From Duganella levis (GTDB lineage: Bacteria > Pseudomonadota > Gammaproteobacteria > Burkholderiales > Burkholderiaceae_D), in contig NZ_WWCT01000006.1 in assembly GCF_009857605.1 (NCBI RefSeq), forward strand, positions 62,001 through 126,000: a stretch of DNA of 64,000 nucleotides. Reading direction: 5' to 3'. Position numbers and translations under genes: made by a program. This document shows positions 16,906 to 26,299 of the stretch, one piece after another (the stretch's first letter is position 1; the number at the start of each line of letters is the position of its first letter). The notes beneath the pieces were generated by a model. It saw only the letters and a program-made list of their open reading frames with translations. It was not told the origin of the DNA and did not search any database.

Positions 16906-17489
16906 ACGACGCCCCCATCCACATCGTGCTGACGCTGGCGGACTGGATCGGCCTGTTCGGCCATTACATGCTGCTGTCGTTGATGTCGATCGGCGGCGCG
17001 GTATCGACCTCGACCGAGATGCACCGCTACCTGGTAGTGGAACATCATTGGCTGACGCAAGCGCAGTTCAATAACTCGCTGGCCATCGCCCAGGCCGCGC
17101 CTGGCCCCAACGTGCTGTTCGTCGCGCTGATGGGCTGGAATGTGGGCTTGAATGCCGGCAGCTACGTGGCCGCGTTGGCGGGCGTGGCGGTGACCATGCT
17201 TGGGATTCTGATACCAAGCACCACGCTGACCTACTGCGCCGCGCGCTGGGGCCACAAAAACCGCGAACTGCTGGGTGTGCGCGCCTTCAAGCAAGGCATG
17301 GCGCCGGTGGTGGTCGGATTGATGATCTCGGTCGGCATCATCCTCGCATCGGCCGGGGGCGACGCCGCAACCGACTGGCCGCTGTGGCTGATCTCACTGA
17401 TCGCCGGCCTGCTGATCTGGCGCACCCGCATCCACCTGCTCTGGCTACTGGCCGCAGGCGCACTGATCGGCTGGTTCCTGCCACAATAA
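16902..17489 (+). CDS. chrA: Chromate transporter half, second gene of a pair
   Basis: This 195-residue protein is the other CHR half, with a glycine-rich first helix (YMLLSLMSIGGAVSTSTEM) and the P-G-P-N signature (SLAIAQAAPGPNVLFVAL). It has about six membrane helices and ends WLLAAGALIGWFLPQ. It starts within the stop of the first half (4-base overlap), so the pair is translationally coupled. No chrB or other chromate regulator gene is next to it. A hairpin terminator follows the stop by 4 bases. Confidence 0.88.
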   Translation: MNDAPIHIVLTLADWIGLFGHYMLLSLMSIGGAVSTSTEMHRYLVVEHHWLTQAQFNNSLAIAQAAPGPNVLFVALMGWNVGLNAGSYVAALAGVAVTMLGILIPSTTLTYCAARWGHKNRELLGVRAFKQGMAPVVVGLMISVGIILASAGGDAATDWPLWLISLIAGLLIWRTRIHLLWLLAAGALIGWFLPQ

Positions 17490-17493
17490 AAAA

Positions 17494-17519
17494 AGCCCGA
17501 TCCCACGCGGGATCGGGCT
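17494..17519. terminator. Bidirectional rho-independent terminator
   Basis: AGCCCGATCCC (17494-17504), loop ACGC, GGGATCGGGCT (17509-17519). A run of seven A before it becomes the T-run on the minus strand, so it best serves the YceI gene, and it also sits after the chromate operon. Confidence 0.85.
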
Positions 17520-17539
17520 CCTCATTCAGCGAGTGCCGA

Positions 17540-18106
17540 TTATTCCTTGATGGCTTCGATAGCGAAGGTCAGGGTCACGTCGTCGCCAACGTTTGGTGCG
17601 TAGGCGCCGGCGTTGAATTCGGTGCGTTTGATTTTGGCGGTGGCGTTGGCGCCGCAAGCCAGTTTCTTGGCCATTGGGTGGTCAGCGCATTTGAAGTTGG
17701 TGATGGTCAGGGTCACTGGCTTGGTCACGCCCTTGACGGTCAGGTTGCCTTCAACGGTCGATGGCTCGTCACCTTTGAAGTTGACCTTGGTCGACTTGTA
17801 GGTGATGGTTGGGAACTTGGCGGTGTCCAGGAATTGCTCGCCCTGGATGTGGCCGTCGAACAGTTTCGAACCGGTGTCGACCGATTTAGCGTCAATCGTT
17901 GCTTCTACCGAACCAGTCTTGGCAGCGCGGTCCAGCGTGACCTTGGCGGTGGTGTTGTTGAAACGGCTTTGCTGATTGCTGAAGCCAAAGTGGCTGTAGC
18001 TGAAGCTGGAGAAGGTGTGGTTAGCGTCGGAAACGAAGGTATCAGCAGCGGCAAAGGCGGACAGCGAGAAACCAGCGGCGATCAGCAGGGCAACGATTTT
18101 TTTCAT
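17540..18106 (-). CDS. yceI: YceI-family periplasmic protein
   Basis: This 188-residue protein starts with a signal peptide (MKKIVALLIAAGFSLSAFA, cut after A-A). The mature part is the YceI lipocalin-like barrel: ANHTFSSFSYSHFGFSN, then SVDTGSKLFDGHIQG, FLDTAKFPTITYKST and TVKGVTKPVTLTITNF, all family hallmarks. YceI proteins bind polyisoprenoid-type lipids and are often induced by base or osmotic stress. AGGAGTTT precedes the ATG. It is a single-gene unit; the bidirectional terminator lies just downstream. Confidence 0.93.
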   Translation of the reverse strand: MKKIVALLIAAGFSLSAFAAADTFVSDANHTFSSFSYSHFGFSNQQSRFNNTTAKVTLDRAAKTGSVEATIDAKSVDTGSKLFDGHIQGEQFLDTAKFPTITYKSTKVNFKGDEPSTVEGNLTVKGVTKPVTLTITNFKCADHPMAKKLACGANATAKIKRTEFNAGAYAPNVGDDVTLTFAIEAIKE

Positions 18107-18236
18107 TTAGAAACTCCTAGAGTGGTGAACAAGATTGTTCGAGTGAGGACGATTATGCGCGCCACATCTAAAGTTGTAAAACGAAAAATTTACCGCCTTA
18201 CTATCGATAAAATCGATTGTATCGGAATTATTACCC

Positions 18237-19064
18237 TCAGGCAGCCGCTGCGATATTGCTCTCGGCCGGCGTTTGATTCAGGATGCGGCCCAGCAAGCGC
18301 TGTTCCAGCGCGGCAAACGCCGCATTCCCCCGTCCGCGCGGACGCGGCAGGTCGACTTTCATGTCCAGCGTGATCCGTCCTTCCTCGATCAGCACCACGC
18401 GGTCGGCCAGCGCCAGGGCCTCCTGCACATCATGCGTCACCAGCACGGCGGTGAAGCCGCGCGACAACCACAGCGACTCGATCAGCTGCTGCATCTCGAT
18501 CCGCGTCAGCGCATCCAGCGCACCAAGCGGCTCATCCAGCAACAGCAACTGCGGCTCGTGCAGCAGCGCGCGCGCCAGGGCCACGCGCTGACGCTGGCCG
18601 CCGGACAACTCGGCCGGCCAGTCGTTCGCGCGCTCGGCCAGGCCGACCGTCGCCAGCGTGGCCGCCGCCGCGTTCAGGGAACGCGGCAGGCCGATCGCCA
18701 CATTCTCCAGCACCGTCTTCCACGGCAGCAGGCGCGCTTCCTGGAACATGATGCGGATGCTGGACGCCAGATTGCCGGCGCCGACCTTGACGCTGCCCTT
18801 GTCGGTGGTCTCCAGCCCGGCAATCGCGCGCAGCAAGGTGCTCTTGCCGCAGCCGCTGCGGCCGACGATGGCGACGAATTCGCCCGGATGCAGCTCCAGC
18901 TGCACATCATGCAGCACCTGGCGCGCGCCGAAGGATTTGCTGACACTCTCCAGATTCAGCGCCACGCCCTGACGGCGTGCCGCCGGCGCCGGTGATGCCT
19001 TGGTCCAGGTAGCGCTCTCGCGCGGCAGCGCGCCGGTATCAAATAAACTGGTAGAAATAAACAT
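18237..19064 (-). CDS. ssuB: Sulfonate ABC transporter ATPase SsuB
   Basis: This 275-residue ATPase has Walker A ([12 protein letters not shown]), a Q-loop ([11 protein letters not shown]), the ABC signature ([15 protein letters not shown]), Walker B ([12 protein letters not shown]) and the switch His ([11 protein letters not shown]). The Q-loop sequence [17 protein letters not shown] is typical of the nitrate/sulfonate/taurine importers. An unusual N-terminal extension of about 30 residues precedes the ATPase core. It is the last gene of ssuEADCB (minus strand), 9 bases after ssuC. Acts at the inner face of the membrane to power sulfonate uptake. Confidence 0.92.
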   Translation of the reverse strand: MFISTSLFDTGALPRESATWTKASPAPAARRQGVALNLESVSKSFGARQVLHDVQLELHPGEFVAIVGRSGCGKSTLLRAIAGLETTDKGSVKVGAGNLASSIRIMFQEARLLPWKTVLENVAIGLPRSLNAAAATLATVGLAERANDWPAELSGGQRQRVALARALLHEPQLLLLDEPLGALDALTRIEMQQLIESLWLSRGFTAVLVTHDVQEALALADRVVLIEEGRITLDMKVDLPRPRGRGNAAFAALEQRLLGRILNQTPAESNIAAAA

Positions 19065-19073
19065 GCGATCTCC

Positions 19074-19832
19074 TTAACGGTAAGCCGGATTCCAGCGCAG
19101 GAAGTGCTTCTCCAATCCGCGCGACACCAGGTCAGCCGCCTTGCCCAGCAAGGCGTACAACAGAATCCCGACCAGCACCACGTCGGTTTGCAGGAACTCG
19201 CGGGCATTCATCGTCATGTAGCCGATGCCCGCTTGCGCCGAAATGGTTTCCGCCACAATCAGCAGCACCCACACCAGGCCGAGCGAAAAACGCACGCCAA
19301 CCAGGATCGATGGCAGCGCCGCCGGCAGAATCACATCGCGATACAGCGGCCAGCCGGACAAGCCGTAACTGCGCGCCATCTCGATCAATCCCTGGTCCGC
19401 CGACCGGATGCCGTGAAAGGTGTTCAGGTACACCGGGAAGAACACGCCCACCGCCAGCAGGAACAGCTTGGCCGTTTCGTCGATGCCGAACCACAGGATC
19501 ACCAGCGGAATCAGCGCCAGCGCAGGAATATTGCGGACCATTTGCAGCGTCGTATCCAGCAGCGTCTCGGCGCGGCGGAAGCTGCCGGTCAGCAGCCCAA
19601 GCGCCAGGCCCAGGCCAGCGCCGATGGCGAAACCGATGATCGCGCGCCACAAGCTGGTACGCAGGTGCACCCACAGCTCGCCCGATACCGCCAGCGTCCA
19701 GAAAGCCTTGGCCACCGCCCACGGCTCCGGCAGGATGCGGCTCGATAGCCAGCCCAGTTGCGACGACGCCTGCCACACCACGATCAGCAGCACCGGCAAT
19801 GCCCAAGGCGCCCATACACTTTGCTTCTTCAT
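19074..19832 (-). CDS. ssuC: Sulfonate ABC transporter permease SsuC
   Basis: This 252-residue permease has about six membrane helices and the BPD-transporter EAA loop (LIEMARSYGLSGWPLYRDVILPAALPSILVG in segments). The N-terminal TM and the ILPEPWAVAKAFWTL segment match the SsuC/TauC/NrtB type. It starts right next to the stop of ssuD (19833) and runs into ssuB, so the genes share one transcript. It forms the membrane channel for alkanesulfonates. Confidence 0.92.
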   Translation of the reverse strand: MKKQSVWAPWALPVLLIVVWQASSQLGWLSSRILPEPWAVAKAFWTLAVSGELWVHLRTSLWRAIIGFAIGAGLGLALGLLTGSFRRAETLLDTTLQMVRNIPALALIPLVILWFGIDETAKLFLLAVGVFFPVYLNTFHGIRSADQGLIEMARSYGLSGWPLYRDVILPAALPSILVGVRFSLGLVWVLLIVAETISAQAGIGYMTMNAREFLQTDVVLVGILLYALLGKAADLVSRGLEKHFLRWNPAYR

Positions 19833-20984
19833 CTACGCGGCCTTCTTCTTGGGCAGGATATCGCTGGCCATGATCTCGCCGAATGGGCCGGTCAGCGATT
19901 GCTCGCCGTGGTCCTTGCCCTTGCCCAGCAGCGGGAACACCAGTTCCGCGAAACGATACGATTCTTCCAGGTGCGGGTAACCCGAGAAGATAAAGGTCTC
20001 GATACCCAGGTCGGCGTATTCCTTGATACGCGCGGCCACGGTTTCGGGGTCCCCCACCAGCGCGGTTCCGGCGCCACCACGCACCAGTCCCACGCCGGCC
20101 CAGAGGTTGGGGGATACTTCGAGCTTGTCACGGCGGCCACCGTGCAAAGCTGCCATTCGTTGCTGTCCTACCGAATCCATTTTGGCGAACGACGCCTGCG
20201 CCTTGGCGATGACTTCATCATCCAGATTGCTGATCAACTCATCGGCGGCGCGCCAGGCCTCTTCATTGGTTTCGCGGACGATGACGTGCAGGCGGATGCC
20301 GAATTTGACCGTGCGACCACGCTTGGCGGCGCGCGCGCGGATGTCCTCCAGCTTCGCCGCCACGGCGGCAGGCGGTTCGCCCCAGGTCAGGTAGACGTCC
20401 ATCTGCTCGGCCGCCAGTTCGTGCGCCGGCTCCGACGAGCCGCCGAAGTATAGCGGCGGATACGGCTTTTGCACCGGTGGATACAGCGTCTTGGCGCCTT
20501 TCACCGTAATGTGCTTGCCTTCGAAATCGTAACCCTTGTCGCCGCCCTCACCGGCCAGTGACGCGCGCCATACGCGGATGAATTCATCCGAGATTTCGTA
20601 GCGCTTGGCGTGGTCGGCATACAGTCCGTCGGCTTCCAGCTCGCCCTGGTCGCCTCCAGTGACGACGTTGATCAGCAGGCGGCCGTTGGACAGACGGTCA
20701 AAGGTCGACGCCATGCGCACCGCCAGGCCCGGCGTGGTCAGGCCAGGCCGGATCGCCACCAGGAACTTGAGATTCTGTGTGACGTGGATCAGCGACGACG
20801 CCACCACCCACGCGTCTTCGCACGAGCGGCCGGTCGGCAGCAGCACGCCGTCATAACCCAGCGTGTCGGCGGCCACCGCCACCTGTTTCAGATAGTTGGC
20901 GTCGATGGCGCGCGCGCCCTTGGAGGTGCCGAGGTAGCGGCTGTCGCCGTGGGTCGGAATAAACCAGAACAGATTCAGAGACAT
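19833..20984 (-). CDS. ssuD: FMNH2-dependent alkanesulfonate monooxygenase SsuD
   Basis: This 383-residue protein is a bacterial-luciferase-fold enzyme that uses FMNH2 and O2 to cut alkanesulfonates to aldehyde and sulfite. It begins [21 protein letters not shown], matching SsuD, and carries the family segments [30 protein letters not shown] and [18 protein letters not shown]. The C-terminal [20 protein letters not shown] is also typical. I chose the ATG at 20984 with AAGGAAG upstream; the longer frame is antisense noise. It needs the FMN reductase encoded by ssuE. Confidence 0.95.
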   Translation of the reverse strand: MSLNLFWFIPTHGDSRYLGTSKGARAIDANYLKQVAVAADTLGYDGVLLPTGRSCEDAWVVASSLIHVTQNLKFLVAIRPGLTTPGLAVRMASTFDRLSNGRLLINVVTGGDQGELEADGLYADHAKRYEISDEFIRVWRASLAGEGGDKGYDFEGKHITVKGAKTLYPPVQKPYPPLYFGGSSEPAHELAAEQMDVYLTWGEPPAAVAAKLEDIRARAAKRGRTVKFGIRLHVIVRETNEEAWRAADELISNLDDEVIAKAQASFAKMDSVGQQRMAALHGGRRDKLEVSPNLWAGVGLVRGGAGTALVGDPETVAARIKEYADLGIETFIFSGYPHLEESYRFAELVFPLLGKGKDHGEQSLTGPFGEIMASDILPKKKAA

Positions 20985-20995
20985 CGTTGACTTCC

Positions 20996-21982
20996 TTATT
21001 GCGCCGCCAGCTGTTTGGCCGGCAGGGTTGCGTCCTTGACCGCGATCGGTTTCGGGATCAGTTTCAGATTCGAGAAAGCGTCCGCGACTTTTTGCTGTTG
21101 ATCCAGCACGTCGGCGCTGATCGGCTTGACGCCGTAGCTGTAGCGCGAGGCGGCCAGCGCCACGATGTCGATATCCAGTCCGGTTTGCGCCGACAGGATC
21201 TGCGCCACGTCCTTCGGATTCTTGGCGCCCCACTCATCAACCTTGGCGATTTCTTCCAACACGATGCGGACGATGTCGCTGTTCTTTTCAGCGTACGGAC
21301 GCGCGGCCAGGTAGAACTGGTGATTCGCGACCAGCCCTTTGCCATCGGCCAGCACGCGTGCGTTCAGCTGCTTCTCGGCGGCGGCCAGGAACGGATCCCA
21401 GATCGCCCACGCATCCACGCTACCGCGCTCAAACGCCGCGCGTGCATCGGCCGGCGGCAGGTAGACCACTTCGATATCCTTGTAGCCCAGTCCCGCCTTT
21501 TCCAGCGCCTTCACCAGCAGGTAGTGGACGTTGGAGCCTTTATTCAATACGACCTTCTTGCCTTTCAAATCGGCCAGGCTGCGCAGCTTGGAATCCTTGT
21601 GCACGACGATGGCTTCGCTGCCGGGCGACGGCGGCTCGTTGCCGACATAAACCAGGTTGGCGCCAGCCGCCTGCGCAAAGATCGGCGGCGCTTCGCCTAC
21701 CGTGCCGAAGTCCACGCTGCCGACGTTGAGGCCTTCCAGCAGCTGAGGGCCGGCCGGGAATTCGGTCCACTTTACGGTGACGTTGCGCGAGGCCAGGCGC
21801 TGCTCCAGCGTGCCGCGGCCTTTCAGCAGCGTCAGCGTGCCGTACTTCTGATAGCCGATGCGGATTTCCTGCTTGGCCGGCGTCTGCGCCTGCGACTGGC
21901 CTGCGCCGGCCGCCATCACGCCCGCTGCAAACAGCAGGCCGAGGGTATGGCGGCGCGAGGCGCGTTTCTGTTCGATGCTCAT
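20996..21982 (-). CDS. ssuA: Sulfonate-binding periplasmic protein SsuA
   Basis: This 328-residue binding protein has a signal peptide ([23 protein letters not shown]) and a two-lobed NMT1/THI5-type fold: [61 protein letters not shown]. These match aliphatic sulfonate receptors. The R-R pair in the signal could allow Tat export but looks weak. It is the second gene in ssuEADCB and delivers sulfonates to SsuBC. Confidence 0.94.
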   Translation of the reverse strand: MSIEQKRASRRHTLGLLFAAGVMAAGAGQSQAQTPAKQEIRIGYQKYGTLTLLKGRGTLEQRLASRNVTVKWTEFPAGPQLLEGLNVGSVDFGTVGEAPPIFAQAAGANLVYVGNEPPSPGSEAIVVHKDSKLRSLADLKGKKVVLNKGSNVHYLLVKALEKAGLGYKDIEVVYLPPADARAAFERGSVDAWAIWDPFLAAAEKQLNARVLADGKGLVANHQFYLAARPYAEKNSDIVRIVLEEIAKVDEWGAKNPKDVAQILSAQTGLDIDIVALAASRYSYGVKPISADVLDQQQKVADAFSNLKLIPKPIAVKDATLPAKQLAAQ

Positions 21983-21991
21983 GGTGTCTCC

Positions 21992-22579
21992 TTAGCGCGC
22001 CAGCCGCACGGGCTGCGCCTGCGTGACGAAGACATCATCCGGCTGCTGGCGCAGCGCGTTCAGACATGCCGACAGCGCATCCACGCCGGCCTGTACGCGC
22101 CAGGCGATGGCCGGATCGACCGTCAGGCCGCTGACGTCATTCCACACCAGCTGCTGCGAGGTGGCGTAAATACTGGTGAAGACCTGGCGCGCGTCCAGCG
22201 CGTGCAGCACCGGGCGCAGCGCATAGTCCAACGCCAGCATGTGCGACTGGCTGCCGCCGGTGGCCAATGGCAGCACCAGCTTGTCCTTCAACCCGTCCTG
22301 CGGCAGCAGGTCCAGGAAGGCTTTCAGCACGCCGGTGTAGGAGGCTTTATAAATAGGGGTGGCAATCACAATCGCATCCGCTTCGGCCACGGCGTCTATC
22401 GCGCGCTTCAGCGTCAGGTCGGCGAAGTCCGCATGCAGCAGCGCCTTGGCCGGCAGGTCGCGCACTTGCAGCTTGCTGTGACGGTGGCCGAGCGCAGCCA
22501 GCTTGTCGCCGACGTGATCCAGCAAACGGCCGGTGCTCGAGGGCGCTGCCGGGCTGCCGCTGAGTAGAAGAATGCTCAT
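21992..22579 (-). CDS. ssuE: NADPH-dependent FMN reductase SsuE
   Basis: This 195-residue flavodoxin-fold protein has the FMN phosphate loop near its start (LLLSGSPAAPSSTGRLL) and the segment IVIATPIYKASYTGVLKAFLDLL typical of SsuE. It reduces FMN and hands it to SsuD. I chose the ATG at 22579 with GGGATAGGA just upstream. It leads the ssuEADCB operon. Since two further flavin monooxygenases lie on the divergent operon, SsuE may serve those too (inference). Confidence 0.93.
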   Translation of the reverse strand: MSILLLSGSPAAPSSTGRLLDHVGDKLAALGHRHSKLQVRDLPAKALLHADFADLTLKRAIDAVAEADAIVIATPIYKASYTGVLKAFLDLLPQDGLKDKLVLPLATGGSQSHMLALDYALRPVLHALDARQVFTSIYATSQQLVWNDVSGLTVDPAIAWRVQAGVDALSACLNALRQQPDDVFVTQAQPVRLAR

Positions 22580-22649
22580 GGTCCTATCCCCTGTTTTTTT
22601 GATGGTGGCGCTTAGCATAAATCCGCCCCATTCAATTCAAAACGAATAG

Positions 22650-22671
22650 TTTTGCGCTTCTATATGCAAAA
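22650..22671. promoter_or_regulatory. Inverted repeat in the ssu / monooxygenase divergent region
   Basis: TTTTGC (22650-22655) and GCAAAA (22666-22671) pair around 10 bases, in a locally AT-rich stretch between two divergent sulfur operons. A LysR-type regulator such as CysB or Cbl could bind here and control both sides. The site differs from a canonical CysB site, so this is only a candidate. The 199-base gap (22580-22778) otherwise shows no gene. Confidence 0.4.
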
Positions 22672-22778
22672 TCCATAGCATGAGTTTTTCGCATAAGGAA
22701 AGCCGGAATTCTTCGTGTACTGAGTTTAGAGCGGTCGTCATACTGGCAAGACCGATTTCTCTAATTAGTGGACATACC

Positions 22779-23975
22779 ATGTCTCAAGCCGTACTTAAAA
22801 CGTCGCACGACCGTGCGCACGACCCGCTGCAAGTCGCGGCCGAACTGGCGCAGCGGCTTGCAGCAACCGCCAATGCGCGCGACCAGGCCGGCGGCCACGC
22901 GGCGCAGGAGCGTGAATGGATACGCGAATCCGGCCTGCTGACGTTATCGATCCCCACCGCTTACGGCGGCCAGGGCGTCGATTGGCCGACGGTCTATCAA
23001 GTCATCCGCATCCTGGCCCGCGCCGACAGCGCGCTGGCGCACGTCTTCGGCTTCCACCATCTGCAACTGGCCGGGATTCAACTGTATGGCAGCGCGCAGC
23101 AGCAGCGCCGCTTCCTGACGCAGACCGTGGATCAGAATCTCTTTTGGGGCAACGCCCTCAATCCGCTCGACAAGCGCACCCTCGCCACGGATGCCGACTA
23201 CGGTTTCCAGCTGGACGGCATCAAGAGTTTTTCGTCTGGCTCGGTGGGGTCGGACTGGCTGACCATCTCGGCCTGGCACGAAGAGTCGCAGTCGGCGCTG
23301 ATCGGCGTGGTGCCGACGCGCCAACATGGCGTGGCGGTGCAAGCCGACTGGGACGCCTTCGGCCAGAAGCAGACCGACAGCGGCAATGTGCATTTCAATC
23401 AGGTGTCTCTGCCGTCTACGCAGGTGCTGCAAGCGCCGGGCGTGAAAGCGACTGCACAGGCCACGCTGCGCTCGCAGGTGGCGCAGCTGATCATGGCCAA
23501 TCTGTACCTCGGCATCGGCGAAGGCGCGTTTGAAGCAGCGCGCGCCTACATCGCCAAGGAGGCGCGGCCCTGGTTCGCCTCCGGCGTGGAGAAAGCCGGC
23601 GCCGATACATTGATCCAGCATCGCTTCGGCCAGTTGTGGCTCAAGCTGCGGCCTGCCTCGGTGCTGGCCGACCATGCGGCGCAGGAGCTGGACCGCTTGT
23701 TCCGCCTCGGCGCGGCCGTCACGGCGCAGCAGCGCGGCGAGCTGGCGGTGTCGGTGGCGGAGGCCAAGGTGCTGGCGCACCAGGCGGGCGTAGATGTCAG
23801 CAACGATATCTTCGAGCTGACCGGCGCCCGCTCCACTTCCGCCAAATTTGGCTACGACCGTTTCTGGCGCAACGTGCGCGTGCATACCCTGCACGATCCG
23901 GTCGATTACAAAATCCGCGACCTCGGACGCTATGCGCTCGACGGTACGCTGCCTGAACCTACTGCTTATTCCTGA
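22779..23975 (+). CDS. SfnB/DszC-like flavin-dependent monooxygenase
   Basis: This 398-residue protein has the acyl-CoA dehydrogenase fold seen in FMNH2-dependent sulfur oxygenases (DszC, SfnB-like). Key segments: LLTLSIPTAYGGQGVDWPTVYQVIRILARAD in parts, FWGNALNPLDKRTLATDAD, GIKSFSSGSVGSDWL, FELTGARSTSAKFGYDRFWRN. In this group the enzyme is thought to oxidise organosulfur compounds (sulfides, sulfones, thiophenes). It opens an operon with a Met-type ABC importer and an LLM oxygenase, and it is divergent from ssuE, which can provide FMNH2. I chose the ATG at 22779; the ribosome-binding site is weak. Confidence 0.85.
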   Translation: MSQAVLKTSHDRAHDPLQVAAELAQRLAATANARDQAGGHAAQEREWIRESGLLTLSIPTAYGGQGVDWPTVYQVIRILARADSALAHVFGFHHLQLAGIQLYGSAQQQRRFLTQTVDQNLFWGNALNPLDKRTLATDADYGFQLDGIKSFSSGSVGSDWLTISAWHEESQSALIGVVPTRQHGVAVQADWDAFGQKQTDSGNVHFNQVSLPSTQVLQAPGVKATAQATLRSQVAQLIMANLYLGIGEGAFEAARAYIAKEARPWFASGVEKAGADTLIQHRFGQLWLKLRPASVLADHAAQELDRLFRLGAAVTAQQRGELAVSVAEAKVLAHQAGVDVSNDIFELTGARSTSAKFGYDRFWRNVRVHTLHDPVDYKIRDLGRYALDGTLPEPTAYS

Positions 23976-24787
23976 TGACTACTCCCCTGATTCGCATCGA
24001 GCATGCGAGCAAAGCGTTTGGCGATTTTCACGCGGTGCGTGATGTGTCGCTGGACATCGGCCAAGGCGAAATCTTTGGCCTGATCGGCAAGAGCGGCGCC
24101 GGCAAATCGACGCTGCTTCGCTTGATTAACCTGCTGGAGCGGCCGGACCGGGGCGCGATCACGGTCGATGGCCGTGAACTGACGTCGCTGTCCAAGCGTG
24201 ACCTGCGCGACGCGCGCGCCAATATCGGCATGATCTTCCAGCAGTTTAATCTGCTGCAGAATGCGACCGTGTTTGATAACGTCGCCTTCCCTTTGCACAT
24301 CCATGGCGGGCAAAGCAAGCAGCAGATCGCCGCACGCGTGCGCGATTGCCTCGATCTGGTGGGGCTGACCGAGAAGACGGACAGCTATCCGGCGCAGCTG
24401 TCGGGTGGCCAGAAGCAGCGCGTCGCGATTGCCCGCGCGCTGGCCAGCAAGCCGGCGGTGCTGCTGTGCGACGAGCCGACGTCCGCGCTGGACGCGGAAA
24501 CCACGCGCGCGCTGCTTGGCACGCTGAAGGACATCAACCAGCGGCTGGACGTGACGATCGTGATCGTCAGCCATGAGCTGGACGTGATCGGCGAAATCTG
24601 CGACCACGTCGCAGTGATCGAAAACGGCGCCATCGCCGAACAATTCGCGCTGGACGATGCAGCCAGCCTGGTAGCCCCGCGCCACACGGCGCTCGGCCGC
24701 GAACTCGCCGCCGCCGTCGCCAACCGTGCATCCGCCGCCAACGCGCTGGCGGCCATCGCCCCACTCACGGAGACCGCCCATGTCTGA
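23975..24787 (+). CDS. MetN-like ABC transporter ATPase
   Basis: This 270-residue ATPase has Walker A (LIGKSGAGKSTLLRLINLL), Q-loop (GMIFQQFNLLQNATVFDNVA), signature (LSGGQKQRVAIARAL), Walker B (VLLCDEPTSALD) and switch His (IVSHELDVIGEIC). These match MetN, but the protein ends at about 270 residues rather than about 343, so the C-terminal NIL domain that gives methionine feedback is missing. It overlaps the preceding stop by one base (TGATG). It probably powers uptake of a sulfur compound rather than methionine itself. Confidence 0.9.
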   Translation: MTTPLIRIEHASKAFGDFHAVRDVSLDIGQGEIFGLIGKSGAGKSTLLRLINLLERPDRGAITVDGRELTSLSKRDLRDARANIGMIFQQFNLLQNATVFDNVAFPLHIHGGQSKQQIAARVRDCLDLVGLTEKTDSYPAQLSGGQKQRVAIARALASKPAVLLCDEPTSALDAETTRALLGTLKDINQRLDVTIVIVSHELDVIGEICDHVAVIENGAIAEQFALDDAASLVAPRHTALGRELAAAVANRASAANALAAIAPLTETAHV

Positions 24788-25472
24788 ACTCCTGTCCTCG
24801 CTGGGCGCCTCGGCCAACGCCATCTTCGCCATGCTGCCCGAAATGTGGGAAGCGCTGGGCCAGACACTAGTCATGCTCGGCATCGGCCTGACGGCCGCGA
24901 TCCTGATCGGCGGCCCGCTCGGCATCATGCTGTTCCTGGTGGGCGACGGCCAGTCACTGCAAAACCGCCCTGCCGCATTGGTACTGGGCTGGCTGGTGAA
25001 CACCGTACGCTCCTTCCCGTTCATTATCCTGCTGGTGGCGCTGGTGCCGTTCACGCGCATCATCGCCGGCACCTCCATCGGCCCGCTGGCCGCCGCCGTG
25101 CCGCTGTCGTTCGCCGCCATCCCCTACTTCGCCCGTCTGGTCGAACAAAACCTGCGAGAAGTCCCGCGCGGCGTGATCGAAGCCGCCCACGCCATGGGCG
25201 CTTCGGAATTCCAGATCATCCTGCGCGTGCTGCTGGTGGAAGCCCGCTCCGGCCTGGTGCTGGCGCTGACCGTGCTGTCGATCAGCTTCCTGTCGTATTC
25301 TGCGGTGGCCGGCGTGGTGGGCGGCGGCGGCATCGGCGACCTCGCCATCCGCTACGGCTACTACCGCTTCGAAACCGACATCATGGTCGCCACCGTCGCC
25401 ATCCTGATTCTTATGGTGCAGGTGATCCAGTTCACCGGCAACCGCATCGCAAAACGCATCGACAAACGCTAA
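24780..25472 (+). CDS. MetI-like ABC transporter permease
   Basis: This 230-residue permease has about five membrane helices and the EAA loop typical of MetI (REVPRGVIEAAHAMGASEFQIILRVLL in parts). The segment LGWLVNTVRSFPFIILLVALVPFTR matches MetI closely. It starts inside the end of the metN-like gene (8-base overlap). I chose the ATG at 24780 (MSELLSSLG); the frame extends upstream but lies in the metN-like gene. Partner of the ATPase and the binding protein at 25481. Confidence 0.92.
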   Translation: MSELLSSLGASANAIFAMLPEMWEALGQTLVMLGIGLTAAILIGGPLGIMLFLVGDGQSLQNRPAALVLGWLVNTVRSFPFIILLVALVPFTRIIAGTSIGPLAAAVPLSFAAIPYFARLVEQNLREVPRGVIEAAHAMGASEFQIILRVLLVEARSGLVLALTVLSISFLSYSAVAGVVGGGGIGDLAIRYGYYRFETDIMVATVAILILMVQVIQFTGNRIAKRIDKR

Positions 25473-25480
25473 AGGAACAC

Positions 25481-26299
25481 ATGAACACTCGCCGTCACCT
25501 GCTGCTGGCCGCAGTCGCCGCCGCAATCAGCTTCTCCACCTACGCCAAGGACCCGAAAGAGATCGTCATCGGCACGAGCTCCGGCCCATATGCGGACCAG
25601 TTCAAACTGGGCATCAAGCCGATTCTGGAAAAGCAGGGTTATAAAATCAAACTGGTGGAATTCAACGACTACATCCAGCCCAACTACGCGCTGGCCGAAG
25701 GTTCGCTGGACGCCAACGTCTTCCAGCACATCATCTACCTGACCAAATTCTCGACCGACCATAAACTGGCGCTGTCGGAACTGGTCAAGATCCCGACCGC
25801 GCCGATCGCCATCTACAGCAAAAAGCACAAGTCGCTGAACGAAGTCAAAGAAGGCACCACCGTCGCCCTGCCGAACGACCCGACCAACCAATCCCGCGCG
25901 CTGGTGTTGCTGGATCAACTGGGCTGGATCAAGCTGCGCGACAAGACCGATCCAATCAAGGCCTCGGAACGCGACATCGCCGCCAACATCAAGAAGATCA
26001 AGCTGTTGCCGCTGGAAGCCGCGCAGTTGCCACGCTCACTGCAAGACGCCGACTACGCCTTCATCAACGGTAACTACGCGCTGGCCTCGGGCCTGAAGCT
26101 GAAGGAAGCGCTGCTGACAGAGAAAATCTCGCCGGCCTACGCCAACCTGGTCGCCATCCGCACCGCCGACAAGGACAAGCAATTCGCCAAGGATATCGCC
26201 GCCGCTTACCGCTCGCGCGAATTCCTCGCCGTGACCGAGAAGTACTTCCCTGACTACGCCAAGACCGACGATCAAGTGGCGCTGGAAAAAACCAAGTAA
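25481..26299 (+). CDS. MetQ-like (NlpA-family) substrate-binding protein
   Basis: This 272-residue protein starts with a signal peptide (MNTRRHLLLAAVAAAISFSTYA) and then KDPKEIVIGTSSGPYADQF, the entry of NlpA-type receptors. Family segments: LVEFNDYIQPNYALAEGSLDANVFQH, ALPNDPTNQSRALVLLDQLGWI in parts, ADYAFINGNYALASGL. No lipobox Cys is seen at the signal end, so it is likely soluble in the periplasm. AAAGGAAC precedes the ATG. It would feed the MetN/MetI-like pair; the actual ligand is unknown. Confidence 0.92.
   Translation: MNTRRHLLLAAVAAAISFSTYAKDPKEIVIGTSSGPYADQFKLGIKPILEKQGYKIKLVEFNDYIQPNYALAEGSLDANVFQHIIYLTKFSTDHKLALSELVKIPTAPIAIYSKKHKSLNEVKEGTTVALPNDPTNQSRALVLLDQLGWIKLRDKTDPIKASERDIAANIKKIKLLPLEAAQLPRSLQDADYAFINGNYALASGLKLKEALLTEKISPAYANLVAIRTADKDKQFAKDIAAAYRSREFLAVTEKYFPDYAKTDDQVALEKTK

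Noticed and set aside
20987-22567. 526-residue plus-strand frame across ssuA and ssuE
   Set aside because: It is antisense to two clear ssu genes, rich in Arg, Gln and His, and has no family match that I can see.
23966-25120. 384-residue minus-strand frame
   Set aside because: It is antisense to the metN-like and metI-like genes, which have full motif sets.
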